Shown here: piece by piece, positions 12,067-23,955 of the stretch
Numbering within the stretch: position 1 is the stretch's first letter
Layout of the letters: every line of letters begins with the position of its first letter
NCBI GenBank assembly: GCA_022410635.1
Contig: JAJVDF010000165.1
Coordinates: 1,062,434 to 1,126,433 of the forward strand
Source: Tretioscincus oriximinensis
Lineage: Eukaryota > Chordata > Lepidosauria > Squamata > Gymnophthalmidae
Direction: 5' to 3'
DNA length: 64,000 nucleotides
Translations under genes and position numbers: made by a program
Notes under the pieces: generated by a model
What the model was told of the DNA's origin: nothing
Seen by the model: the letters and a program-made list of their open reading frames with translations, nothing else
The model's database searches: none

Positions 12067-12154
12067 AAATATACTGCTCAAAACAATTAAGGGAACACTT
12101 TAACATAACATGTTATGTTAAAGTGTTCCCTTAATTGTTTTGAGCAGTATATTT
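12067..12154. mobile_element. perfect 88-nt palindromic MITE
   Basis: Positions 12067-12110 are the exact reverse complement of 12111-12154, with no loop and no mismatch. The ends read ATATACTGCTCAAAACAATT. Related copies are at 11890-11942 and 49403-49480. The structure fits a minimal terminal-inverted-repeat element, probably Tc1/mariner- or hAT-derived; the superfamily is not determined. Confidence 0.85.
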
Positions 12155-12479
12155 CTTTTCCAATCAATATCAGTGATAATTAAGCAGATTATATTTTAAG
12201 AGGTGGCAAAATGTATATGGCAGGGTAAAAAACCAAGAATTAAATTCAAATTACTGCAAGACTCAAAAGAAAGTTTTATTTGGCTGCCGTTCCAACGCAT
12301 ACTTTTAATCCATCTTCATTCCTGAAAAACAGGATTAAAACAGAAGCCCTTCCACCCACCCTGTTTAGTACAGCATTGAAGATGGTTTAAAAGAACCTGT
12401 CAAAGTAGTAGCTTGGAGAATCTGGGAAGTCAATACAATCTTATTTTGGAAGGAATACACACAGGATCTGGAATAACAC

Positions 12480-13035
12480 TGTTGTTTAAATATTAGGGGA
12501 GTGAGAAATTTTATTATAACCAACAGAATTAAAGACAAAATAATTAATTTAGAGGACAAGTTAGAGTGTGTTATAAAGAAGAAAATTTCTAGTATGAAAG
12601 GGACCAATGGGAGGATATATGGAATTATTAATTGTGACAAAGTCAAGATTATAAACACTATCAGGGTGAAATGGGGGCAGAAAAACCAATTAACTCAAGC
12701 CCAAATTAATACAAAGTTATATCTGATTGACTCTATGAAGCATGAAAGACTTAAAGAATTAACACTAAAGTTTTATTCAAAGGGTATATTGGGCCTTGAC
12801 CAACTTTCTGACATGACTAATACCATTCCTGATAGGTGTTTGCATCAATGTGGCCAAAAGGAAATGTTTTATCATATGTGGTAGCTCTGCCCTAGAGTCC
12901 AGGAATTCTAGAATGCTGACCTTTTGGAAAGGGTGCTTCAAATATCATTAATAAGAGAGATATTGATGACTACAACATTCCAAGTTCTTCCAGGGTTTGC
13001 AACTGGTCTTTATGGACCAATGACAAGCTCAGAAT
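12480..13035 (+). pseudogene. L1 LINE ORF2 C-terminal fragment
   Basis: An open frame at 12501-12884 ends in a peptide with the pattern C-x3-C ... H-M-W (RCLHQCGQKEMFYHMW). This corresponds to the Cys/His motif before the C-terminus of L1 ORF2 (compare HCWWEC in mammalian L1). A stop replaces the expected second Trp, and the following bases still encode a LCPRVQ-like continuation. The fragment is 5'-truncated and degraded. Confidence 0.55.
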
Positions 13036-16000
13036 TTTAGACTCAATAAAACACCAAACACATATAGACACAAACACCCAAGGGGGAGAGCATCAGCATC
13101 ACAAGATACCGTAATCCTCCTCCCAAGCTGCAGCTACTATGTGCCTCTTCTCCTTCAATATCAGATAGAAAACAGTGGCTCCCAGAAATTCTCAAAAGAC
13201 AACATCACATGTAGATGTGAAAATGAGTGGGCCATAACAGGAAACTAAGCACGATCACCATTTCATTTTCCATCATCTTTGCAATGCATTTTTACTGCCA
13301 ACTTTGTATTGCAACTTTGCCATCAGACCCATATTCAGTGGGAGGGCAACTTGGACAGTTGCCCAGGGAAGCAGAATTTCGGGGGGAGAGCATCATCATC
13401 CCTGAAAAATAAATTAAAATATCTTTTTTAAAATTTTAAAAGACTTCTGCACATGCGCAGTCTCGCCGATGATATAATGTGCATGCGTGGGGGACCTTCC
13501 TTATTTTCTCCTTCCTTCCTCCTTGTTTCCCCCTATCTCCCCTATTCCTCATTCCTCCCCTCCACCCTCCCTCCCTTGCTTCCCTCTTCCTTTATTCCCC
13601 TTTCCTCCCTTCCTTCCCCCTCCCCCCCTTTATTCCCTCCCACTTCTAACATGGCTTGAAGTTGGATTTAAATTTTGGTGTGGTTAAAGAGTGGGAATAG
13701 AAATGCTATTTGCATAGCACTTCTATTATTTTTTTCCCACTTTTTAAATTATTTTTGTTTTCTCTGCCTACCTGAACCCCTGACTCTGACTTTCTCTGTC
13801 TCTGTCTATTTGACCCCTCTGGGAAGACGAAGGCACAATTTCTTTTACTACCTAGGGGCACCATACAGCAAAAATATGACCCTGTTTGCCATACATTTTT
13901 CATGCATTTATACCATGGATCTCTCTGGCAATTCAAATGCAATACCAAGAAGATTCTAGGGTTTACCTCAGGTATGGTGGCTGTCCAATGTGGATGGAGT
14001 TATCCACATATCATATATGGGCCTTTCTGCACTTAACTAAACATTTATGAAGTAGCCTAGTCCCTTCTTGCATAGTAGATCATTTTAGGCAAAGCTCCAA
14101 CCTCTGCTAATATGTACTCTCTGCACCATCACATGGAATGTAATTCAGATCAGGAGGCTAAAAATGGCTTTCTAATCTGTAGCAGGTTTAGATTTTACTA
14201 AACAGGAACACCAGCATACTACCGACTGGTAAACCAAACCAAGACGGTGCAAATTTCCAAAATCCAATTTACTATGGATGGTTTCCAGCAACTGCAGCAG
14301 ACCATGGACTTTGAATCATGAATTTTGTTCCCATACATAATCTTCAGAAGCAGCTCTTTAGCTCACACAAGCTTTGGAGCCAATATGGAGGATAATCAGA
14401 ACAGCCATCACAATGTGGAGAGTGTTGTTCCAGTCTAAGCACAATCTGACCAAGAATGACTGATAATTAGGTCTGATCTAACTGCTCAAGATCAAGGCTG
14501 TAGGAACTGACATTGCTTACAATTACACAAAGCTTTCCAAGAATGAGATAATACTAACATGTAGAAATAAAATCCCTTCCACACTACTGGTTAAAATACA
14601 AAATGGGGTTTAAACCCAGCATACCGCAGTCCCTCATCCTGTTACATTACCTCAAAAATCCATGGGGAACTGGTGTGAAGTGACTCATGAAGGACCAGGA
14701 AGTTGCTACCATGCATGACAGCTAGTTGCAATTTTGCGATCCTGACTGGTTGGCATCTTCTCACCATATCCAAGCCCTGTGATGGAAGGAGAAGTATTTT
14801 ACGTTGATGTCTGGAAACATCAGCAACTTCTCCCTTCCACGGCAAAGGAGATTTTTCCCAGATGGGACCTGAAAAGACAGCAGAAACTCTATTGCCTTGA
14901 CGGCCCTAACAATCCAGTAGGAGAATCTTATATAGAAGCAGCCTAAATGCTCCCCTTTTGCTATCATGAAGATGACAAAATTCCTATATATCCATATGCT
15001 TTTCTAACGTTCTAGCCACAAGCAACTTTTTATCACACATGGGATATATTTAGAACAGAGACATATACTGTAGATAGCAATAGCTCATAATTTGAGCTCA
15101 TGGACCAGTGGAAGCTGAGCAACTGCATACCTGAAGGTTTGCTTCTGCAACTCAAAACAGGCTCCATTACACAATAACACCTGATTTGTCTGCGCAAAAG
15201 TAAGGCTTCTCGTTCTCCCAGTGGCTTGCGCTTTTACATAAAATAAGCATTAATATGGAAACTGATGTGTCTCCAACATGTGCGTTTGTTGTGTTTTTTA
15301 AAGGCACATTTCACTACTGCATGAGATGAAAGTGATGACTTCAGAGAAACACAGCAAAGGGAGAGAGAGAAAAGGGGACTCACCTGTCTGTGTCTTACAT
15401 TACCCTAAAACATCTTAACAGTCTCAACAAGAAATTGCAGAAGAAAAAACACAGAATGTGATAAAGATATTGCCTGTCACTGAATCACAGAAAATGCCTT
15501 TTCTGCTCTGTGAGTCATGGACCCTTAAAACTTTCTTGTTAAATAAAAGTTTAAAAGAGAAGGGGAGGAGAGGCAAATTTATAAAAGATATTAGAGAGCT
15601 TTGTACAACATCAAATGAGAATGGTTGTGGGTGGATGGGGGGAGCACTATATATTCTCATATTGCTCACTGTTTCTGGTTTCATGCAGTCAGATGATATA
15701 TATATAATTTATATATGATCAAATGATTCATAGGGTTTTTTTTATATTAAAAATACCTAAAACACCCCCTCTTCATTTTCTATGATAAGTACATTAGGTG
15801 TCATTTATGCTTTAGTAGATACCTGTAGACAAAATGCTTCTCGTTCTAGACAATAATGGAAAGGGGGGGTTGAAATGCTGCAGGCAACCAAAGCATATAT
15901 AGAAGCAAGTATACATGGAACCAGATTTGGCCATAGCTTACTAATAGACTAAACTGTTTAGAAAACAGAACGACATGAGTTCAATCTCCATCTTCTTTCC

Positions 16001-16700
16001 AGAAGAATTTCTGCCAAGAAAATTGCATAGAGGTACTTATGGAGATACCCAAGAGTTATCATAACTTGGTGCAATCCAACAACAACAAATCAGCATACTA
16101 GATAACCGGAGCAGTAATTATATTAAAAATGGAATGCCCTAAGCGCACATGGGCAGTTTTTGGAGGTTTTAGGACTAGCTAAAAGTATCTTACAGCATTT
16201 ATCAATGTACTTAAAAACCCGAGACATAGACAAGGATTGTTTAATTTGAAATTCAGACTTTCTGTTCTTCTGGTGCATAAAGTTTGGATTTTATTTTTAA
16301 CAATAACAACAGAAGGAAAATTACAATTGACTGAAGTGGCTGCTGCTGTTGCGAAAAGAAGAGCTAAAATTCAAGCTGACACTTTAATAAGACTCTCTAA
16401 GAGCATTTATAATGAATTTCATGGTTACTAGAGCTTGTTTGTGAAGATGTGCGTTTGATGCCCCAGATGTTTCAGGAAGAAGCAGTCTATTTTAACTATT
16501 GTTATGGGTATATTTAGCATGCATATTTTTTCTTGTCTTTTTTGTTATTGTTGCTGTGACCTCTTTGAAGAAACACAACATTCTATATGAGCTGATGGAG
16601 TTCTTGCCTAGTCACTCTTAGGCAGCATCGACATGACTAATAAAAGTAACTCAGTGGAAGCTCCAAAGTTTCAGTATTTCAGTATTTAAGTTGCCTCAGA
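13036..16700. other. intergenic, no gene seen
   Basis: Mostly AT-rich. It includes a polypyrimidine tract of C/T runs at about 13497-13645 and a TGCGCAG/TGCATGCG stretch near 13450-13490. Several 60-95-codon open frames occur, but none shows a domain, codon pattern or splice context that would support a gene. Confidence 0.5.
13497..13645 (+). repeat. polypyrimidine (CCTT/CCCT) tract
   Basis: Nearly pure C/T sequence made of CCTTCC, CTCCC and CCCTTTATT units. Low complexity; the open frame across it is an artefact. Confidence 0.85.
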
Positions 16701-17012
16701 GAAGAAGAAGAAGAAGAACTTGGTTCTTATACCCCGCTTTTCTCACCTTTCAAAGGGACTCAAAGCAGCTTACAAGAATATATTTTTGTCCAAAGGCTTC
16801 CATTCTATCTTCCCCACCAGGCTATGGTGGATCCCATGTATCTACTTGCAGTCAGTTGCAATTTCTTGCAATTCCTGCTTTCGAATAGCTGGGTTGGCTA
16901 GAGCTGCAGGCTAGTGGAAGGTGCTCACCCCTCCCCACGTCCCACACAGGGCTTCGAAACCCCATCTCCCTGGCGAGAGAAGAATTCCTAAGCGACTGAG
17001 CTATCCGTGCCT
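16701..17012 (-). mobile_element. tRNA-derived SINE with GAA/TTC tail, copy 1
   Basis: Minus-strand orientation. The head is GGCACGGATAGCTCAGTCGC (A-box region), followed by a B-box-like GGTTTCGAAGCCC, a body through CCAGCCTGGTGGG, and the tail AAAGCGGGGTATAAGAACC with a short (TTC)n, seen here as GAAGAAGAA at the left edge. Near-matching flanks (TGCCTCAGAG, TGCCTAAGAG) may be the target duplication. Confidence 0.75.
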
Positions 17013-17833
17013 AAGAGCGTGCTCCTCTAAGGCTGAAATTGCCCTACACCTTAAAACGAGGTGGAAAGCATTTTAGAAATTTCCAAATTGGACCCTAAGT
17101 GGATGCTTAATTTCCCATCCATTTCCACTCCAGGTTAACAGCCCGCACAGCACATGCAGCAGCTGCTGAATCCCTCCCACCATAGCTTCAGAGGAAACCA
17201 GGAAAACCAGTTTTTCTGGGAAGGGAGGGGAGAGAGGCAGCAACTGATTGTTTGGGTGCTACTCCACTCCTCCACCGCCTCCCATCTATCCCCCCCTGCT
17301 CACGCTTACCTGCCTCTTGCGCCCTTTTCCCTCAGCACCATAGACAGTGGGTGGGCTGCGGTGGGAAGCAGCACAGAATGGCATGTGGATAGTAGGGCCC
17401 TTAGACTCCTTTCTGTAACAGAATAAGCCCGTGTTGAAAGGCCCAAGAATCATGCATACAGATGGCAACTTTCCCTGTACATTATAAATATGAATTGTTG
17501 ACAAATTTGTGTATTTCACTCAGTGTTAATATATAGACATGCAATGAGCAACAAAAAATTCTGAACACTCCAAACTTTATTTGAGAGGTCAAATTTTACT
17601 ATTTATAGACTGATTTCTAACAAAAGTGATCATTTTGAGCTTTAATTTTTGAACCCTTGTAGAAATAAATAAATAGAATTTGGAGCAAAACAAGGGTGCA
17701 TTATTTTATTAGAATCTCATCTTTTAATCACATTAAGCTTTTAGTAAGGCTTTTTGCAAATATGATTATTTGAATCTGATTTGTGTTCTGTTTGTTCAAG
17801 CTCAGTATTGCATTTAGGTATCCATTACAATTA
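17013..17833. other. no gene seen
   Basis: Mixed composition. No recognised gene or element. Confidence 0.45.
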
Positions 17834-18306
17834 GGGTGGCCGCATGTTTTTTGAGAGTTTGTTTCAGCTCTTTAACAGCCACGTTGCTCCCACCAAAACA
17901 AGCTCCCATGTTTTAAGAGAAGATGGACATCTGCACAGTGTTGTCAGGCACCATGCAACTGCAGCAAAAGCTGGCATGTTGACCACTTGCATGTTTGTGG
18001 TGTGATTGCACATAGAAGCAGGTAGAAGTTTGGCAGTGCAGTGGTAGCATCACACTGTATTGTGCCACAGCTGGACCAGGATTCCTCCTACTCCTACAGT
18101 AAGTGCAATCACAACCCAAATATGGTAGTGTTTGGTGCGCCATCTTTTATTGTAGTTATAGGGTGCCAGATCATAGCACTGAGCTTGATATAGTTCCTGT
18201 GTGGAGAAGGGGATTTATTTTGCCTCTCCTCTCTAGAGAGCTCATTTTGGTGGGAGTGTGACAGCTGTTAAGAACTAAAACATGTTCCCAGAAAACATGT
18301 GGTAGC
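17834..18306. mobile_element. non-autonomous DNA transposon with about 70-bp inverted ends
   Basis: The left end reads GTGGCCGCATGTTTT ... TTTAACAGCCACGTTGCTCC, then CACCAAAACAAGCTC. The inverse of the right end reads GCTACCACATGTTTTCTGGG ... TTAACAGCTGTCACACTCCC, then ACCAAAATGAGCTC. The arms are diverged but collinear over about 70 bp. Possible flanking AATTA. No coding capacity. Confidence 0.55.
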
Positions 18307-20763
18307 ATAATTATAACATATCTATAATGCATTGGATGTGTTATAGTAGATCCCTAAAACACATTTCTGAGGTCTGTGTCCTTGATGCTGATGAGAAGAA
18401 GTTTACAACCAATAAGACTTATATACCTTTAAGTACACTTTACATACATTTTGTGATTCTAATCAAAAACATGAAGGGATAGAGCATACATTAAGATTTA
18501 GTTGTCATGTTTTGCCTCTCTTTCACCTGACATTCACTTCTCACACGTTGATGTAGTAAGTTCCAGGGACTGAACTACTGGGATCTGAAGACTTATCAGC
18601 CTCTTGTGATATTTTTTGCTCCCTCCACAGATAACCCATGAGATAGAGTCTGTTTACGAGCAATGTCCTGAGGGGATGAGAGGACATCGAACGACCACAA
18701 GGAATTCTAAGAAAAGTGGCCTTTTTGCACTTATCTTGTGTTCGTTAACAAAAGATCCGTTAAATTGGTCTATACTTGTGATTAACTGCAGCATTACTGA
18801 AATAGTCATCTATAGCAGCAGGAAAAGTTCAAGAGTTGCTTCTATACCATTACCATTGTTTTAAGACCAGACAGCAGATTTCCCTTTGTGGTCAAATGAT
18901 TAGATCAATGAGATCAATAGGATTTCATGGCAGAATGAAGATTTGGACTCGGAAAGTTCTAGGTTTGAATCCAACATTTTAGTCACTACACAAAATTTTA
19001 AAGTTGATTTTTAAAGCTAACGTAAGCAGGTTCCCGTGCATTATCATTCCAAATGCATCCATACATTCCCCTGTTTGAAAAATCAGCATGCCAGCATGCC
19101 ACTAGAACAGTTAATGTCCTAGAAAAATAGGTATTAGCTACACGAACAGCTACCTGATTTTTCCCCATCCATCTGTCTCTTTTTTACAGCTTCATAATGC
19201 TTAATTAATAATTATGCATTGATTAATTAATGCACTCTGTAATGATTTATTATTGCCTTTCTGGTGATTTTCAATCATTTTTCCAGCTGACGAATACAAT
19301 ACATTTTAACTGAACTAGATTAGAAAGTCAGCCCAATTTTCTAACACAATGTGTGATGGAACAGAGTTCTGTTTTTTCTTCGTTGACTGTAATAATGTCC
19401 CCTTTTGTCATTTCAGGGAACACAAATCTGATAACTCTTTTTGATCTTGAAATTCACACAAAGGTAGACTGAAAGCAAAATGATGGAGGGGGGGATCCTG
19501 ACAATTTATCTTTCACAGAAATGCCTTCCCAGATATTTTCTGTAAGATTTATGTGGAAAAGCTTCTTAACTGGTTCTGCCCAGCACCAAGAACCTCTGAC
19601 ATCTGTGGAGTTTAAATAAAGAGTCATTGATTCTGCAGTGAAGGAGAATAGCTAAAGGCAGCAGATAAATTAAAAGACATTGTGCCTATGCTTACTCGTA
19701 AATAAGGATTACTCAGGGAGGGAGAGCCTTATATAACTGACTTCAGTACATAGTGAAAAGGGGGGAAATAGCCCACTCCTACACTATGGTATATATCAGG
19801 AAAAACCTAATAACCACCAATAATATGGTCAGAATAGATGCTACCTTAACAACCCAGAAAAAATATATAGAAAAATCTATTGCCTATCATTAGAAAGTTG
19901 AGTGTAGCAAACACTCTGTGCCTTTTCCCAGATCTGTTCAAGTCACATGCATGGCACATGCCTAGTCTAGTCATAATGTTTGTCTTAAACAGTGTAAGTG
20001 AAAATTTTCACAATGTAAGACAACACTAGGTGCTGTAGGATATATTGCAGTAAATCAAAACCTGACTGATGGCTCATGCTGCTGAAATTGTGTATGAGGA
20101 CTCGGTGTGGGGGGTTCATCAGCACCACACAGTTCAGCATCACTCAAAGCATAATAGTCACTTCTGCTTTCCAGCTAAGGAAAGTATGACAAAAATGCTA
20201 TTTTGCACAATATTTTGCACTGAGGGAAAGCAGATTTTGTAGTACTTTCTTCCACATATGAGGCCGCGAAAACTGCGCATGTGTGAATGGAGCTAATCCC
20301 GCATGTTCTGGCATTTCACACTGGTGAAATACCCAAATGTACATCCCCAGACACTGGTGAGAGACAAGATCTCCATGTATTTCTCATGTTCCTGCCCCAG
20401 TCATTTGGTCAAGGAAATGATCATCACATGACCCATTTGTTACATGAGGATCACTGGGGGATGGAAGGAAAAGAATTAACTAAAAACATCTGGTGGATAT
20501 AAACAGCCTTTATCTCAAATTGAGACACTGAAACCATAATTATATGATAACAAATTAGTGTATTTCAAGACATAAGGAAAACTTAGAAATCATGATGAGA
20601 TCATACCTTTATGGTTTAATGTTCACTGAAATCATTGTTCTTTTCAGTATGTCCCGCCTCAGTCTAGTGACAGGTCCTTTTTTCATCTCCTGCCCTCCTC
20701 CTTCCCTCTGTGATTGGTTGGAGTTCTATCAATCAGACTTTGGGGGTCACTGTTTTTAACTGT
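18307..20763. other. no gene seen
   Basis: AT-rich. It includes a TTAATTAATAATTATGCATT inverted A/T cluster near 19200. A short repeat (GATCCCTAAAACACATTTC) near 18352 recurs inverted near 30255 and 37490. No coding evidence. Confidence 0.45.
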
Positions 20764-20856
20764 TACGCTATTTTAATGTTGTAAGCCGCCCTGCGACCTT
20801 AGGGTGAAGGGCGGGATAAAAGTACTAAAAACAAATAAATAAATAAAATAAATTTT
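20764..20856 (+). mobile_element. L2-like LINE 3' tail
   Basis: TTGTAAGCCGCCCTGCGACC, then GGGTGAAGGGCGGGATAAAA and an AAATA-repeat tail, the standard squamate LINE/SINE 3' end. Confidence 0.6.
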
Positions 20857-20933
20857 CAGAGGAAGGGATATTGATCCCTGTCTGCCACCATCCTTTTCAC
20901 TCCTGCTTCTTTCCCTCGTTGTCTTTACAACTA

Positions 20934-21592
20934 ACTTTCTTAGGCTGTTTCAGAGAAATAGCCATGTTAGTCTAGCAGAAAGTCCAGCAAAGGAGCTAGC
21001 AGCACTTTGAGACTAACTTGAGAAAAGTGGTTGGCATAAGCTTTCATAGAGAGGTCTACTTCTTCAGATGCTGAGGAACTAATGTCAAGGTCAGGTATTT
21101 ATAGGGAAATTCTCTCTCAGACCTCAGGACTGCAGTTCTTGAACAAAGAAACTACAAAGGAAGTTTTGAAAGAGAAGCAGCAGAACTTGAATACATTCAC
21201 AAGTTCCAGGCCATCAGCAAAGGACTTAACAGAGACAATGGTTTCCTGGCCAACTATACATTTTTATGACACCTGTTAAGTATTTGATTGATTCTCTACC
21301 AGACATTGCCCCTTGTTGCCCCAGGGACCTTTTTACATAAGAGGATTAGTTCTTGCTATTTACCTGTTTTTTTAAGGAGATTAGTTCCTGCTATTTACCT
21401 GCAATTCAACACCTCCCTACAGTTGCATATGCTTTGTCTTCTCCCATACACATTTCCCTATAAATACCTGACCCTGACATTAGTCCCTCAGCATCTGAAG
21501 AAGTAGACCTGTCTACGAAAGCTTATGCCACCCACTTTTCTCAAGTTAGTCTCAAAGTGCTGCTAGCTCCTTTGCTGGACTTTCTTAGGCTG
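20934..21592 (+). mobile_element. foldback retroposon copy B (longest form, 631 bp)
   Basis: Element 20948-21578 is flanked by a perfect 14-bp duplication, ACTTTCTTAGGCTG, at 20934-20947 and 21579-21592. It starts with the unmirrored leader TTTCAGAGAAATAGCCATGT. The left arm runs to about 21112 and is mirrored by about 21456-21578: TCAGGTATTTATAGGGAAAT on the left pairs with ATTTCCCTATAAATACCTGA on the right. The central 340 bp is unique to this copy and may be the remains of the parental element. A 65-codon open frame across it shows no reverse transcriptase motif. Confidence 0.85.
21491..21528 (+). other. hammerhead-ribozyme-like motif in copy B
   Basis: In order: GCAT (stem I), CTGAAGA core, an extra A, GTAGAC-CT-GTCTAC (stem II), GAA, palindromic AGCT (stem III), T (cleavage base), ATGC (stem I). 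The left arm of copy B carries the inverse at 21034-21071, with a damaged stem II. Confidence 0.6.
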
Positions 21593-22154
21593 GACATATT
21601 TGGGTGGGGAAACCAGGGGGATTCCCTTTTCTGCATAGTTCAGTGTGGAGGTTGCAATGGAGGAACCAATTGGGGATTGGGATAAAATATTATTAGACTT
21701 TCAGATTTCTTCAGGTTCTTTTTTTCAATTGACTTCTCAAGTAGCTTCTGGATACATGAAAGCTAATGTAAGCTAGTCCTAATATCTAGGCAACACATAA
21801 TGTAACGAAACGACTGCCTTTATCTTCATTTTTTTAAAGCCAGAATTCTGTTTTGCCAAAATTTATCAAGACTTAACTTTGGGATAATTGAGCTGTGATG
21901 GTTATGCTCCAATGGGGTGGGTGCATGTTTGAGAAGCTCACCAGCATTACGGACAGCAGGAATTTGACATTATATCACATTTAAAGTATTATCCAGATCA
22001 CAATGTAGCTGCAGGGTCCTTCTAGGTAGTGCCTGTTGCAATCAGGGGAGACACACACACTCCATGCCCCAGTGACAGATGAAGCATAATGGAGGAACAG
22101 GCTTGCATACGTCTTAAAAAAGGAAAAGGGAAGTAAAATGGGATAAGGAAGTTA
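21593..22154. other. no gene seen
   Basis: No recognised element or coding signal. Confidence 0.45.
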
Positions 22155-22610
22155 CGGATAGCTCAATTGCTAAGGAATCCGTCTCTCACCTGGGAGATGG
22201 CATTTCAAAGCTCTGTGCGGGACGTGGGGAGGGGTGAGCACCTTCCACTAGCCTGTAACTCTAGCCAATCCAGCTATTTGAAAGCAAGAATTGTAAGAAA
22301 TTGCAACAGACTGCAAGTAGACACATGGGAACCACCAGAGCCTGGTGGGGAAGACAGAATGTCAACCTTTGGGCAAAAATACCCTTGTAAGCCTCTTTGG
22401 GTCCCTTTGAAAGGTGAGAAAAGCGAGGTATAAGAACCCAGTTCTTCTTCTTCTTCTTCTTCTTCTTCTTCTTCTTCTTCTTCTTCTTCTTCTTCTTCTT
22501 CTTCTTCTTCTTCTTCTTCTTCTTCTTCTTCTTCTTCTTCTTCTTCTTCTTCTTCTTCTTCTTCTTCTTCTTCTACTACTACTACTACTAATACTACTAC
22601 TACTACTATT
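22155..22610 (+). mobile_element. tRNA-derived SINE with expanded TTC tail, copy 2
   Basis: Head CGGATAGCTCAATTGCTAAGG (A-box region), a degraded B box (GGCATTTCAAAGCTC), the family body and tail GTGAGAAAAGCGAGGTATAA. It is followed by 44 TTC units (22442-22574) that change into a TAC/ACT tract to about 22609. Same family as copies at 16701, 25076, 37106, 58465 and 63873. Confidence 0.8.
22442..22574 (+). repeat. (TTC)44 tract
   Basis: 133 bp of uninterrupted TTC, the expanded tail of the adjacent SINE, followed by a TAC-type tract to 22609. The poly-Leu open frame across it is not a protein gene. Confidence 0.95.
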
Positions 22611-23237
22611 TACACTTCTAGTCCAGTCCTATTCTATCCCAACCCTGAAATAATAGTGCTGCAACCGCATCCCAGAATTGCCACAAAGCCAGACATTGGC
22701 TGAAAAGAAAAGAGAAATTCTCCCTTTGTCCATGCATGAAAGTCCAGATGCTATTCATAATAATCATTAGTAGCTGGTAAAGCTAAACCCCATTCGCAAT
22801 GAGGTGGAATCTAGGACTTAACATGGAATGGCAGCCCTTGCAGAGCATGTATGGTAACTCCATACCATGTTCACCCAGACAGAATCCTGATGAATTGTTC
22901 AAAGTCCTTTTTAGCAACCCAAAACGCAGATGAAATCAATTCTGTGGATCGGGAGTATAGATAGATTTTTACCACATTTTTTTGTCCCTGTCAGTAATTG
23001 TGGCTCTATTGTGAGCTGTAAAGTCAACTTCTCACCACTATGCACATATAAACTTCCAGTTTGCTTCAAATAGGCAGATCACTTTTGACAGAAGTGAGGT
23101 TGGTCTATTGGATGAATGGAAGTGAACGAGTCTTCCAGACAACCAGAAATAGCAATTTGAGTGGTACTGTAACTGTCTGTCTGAACTGTTTTTCATAGTT
23201 GGCACCAAGAAGTCAAACATAGATACATGTAAAGACT
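22611..23237. other. no gene seen
   Basis: No recognised gene or repeat. Confidence 0.45.
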
Positions 23238-23955
23238 GGCTGCGTGCACACAGCTATTTTATTCCTCAATCGGCACGAGATGAGGAAAGTTCTGGCACAC
23301 ATGTTAAGCACCTTTCAGCAGCCGTCCGGCAATAAACACCATTTATCCTGGAATAAACTATTGCTGGAATAATCAGGCATTATTGCGGAGAACCTCGCAG
23401 CCTCCGTGATATCGTAACCAACTCTTTTCCTCTCCTGTGTTTATATTATTAGTGCAAGAGACAGGAGGGGAGAGATGACAGGAGGAAGCACCACCTCCTT
23501 GCTTTGGCGGGGAAATCTGCCCACCTTTCCCTAAGTCCAGGTTGCTTCAGCTGTGCCCTCCTTCCAGCCAGCTCTCCGCCTGCTTTTGGAGGCTGCTGCC
23601 TAGAGATCGGCTCTGCGAAGCGACGAGCAGAACGTCGTCGCTGACAAATGGTTCAGCTGAGACGAGGAGGAGGTGGGGAGGTTGACAGGACGTCTGTCAG
23701 TGCTGCTTGTCCTTCGCCAAACCAATTTCCAGGCAGCAGCCCCCAAAAGCAGACAGACGGTGGGCTGGAAGGGGGGCACAGCCGAATCAACGTGACAGAG
23801 CTGGCTGTGTATCATGAGAGCTAAGTATATGTGTGCACAGACACGACATTGTTATATTCCGGAATATATAGCTTCATGGTGTGCACAGACATGCAATTGC
23901 TATATTCCAGAATATAGCTTTATAGCGCTTTTTCTTTCCTCGTGTGCACGCAGCC
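23238..23955. mobile_element. large foldback element (GGCTGCGTGCACAC ends)
   Basis: The termini are GGCTGCGTGCACAC and its inverse GTGTGCACGCAGCC. Inside, about 23543-23600 and 23731-23786 form a second set of arms (CTTCCAGCC / GGCTGGAAGG; GCTTTTGGAGGCTGCTGCC and its inverse). The region between them contains a hairpin AGCGACGA ... TCGTCGCT (23618-23641). It is GC-richer than its surroundings and has no coding capacity. Related short palindromes are at 3707 and 25917. Confidence 0.5.

Noticed and set aside
13487..13687. Ser/Pro/Leu-rich open frames
   Set aside because: They translate a polypyrimidine tract.
18388..18402. CTGATGA resembling a hammerhead core
   Set aside because: No stem II followed by GAAA and no matching stem I; a chance heptamer.
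21082..21279. 65-codon frame inside retroposon copy B, considered as a remnant of an encoded protein
   Set aside because: No reverse transcriptase, endonuclease or zinc-finger motif is visible, and the frame is not shared with other copies.
22414..22653. poly-Leu open frame
   Set aside because: It is the translation of the TTC tract of a SINE tail.
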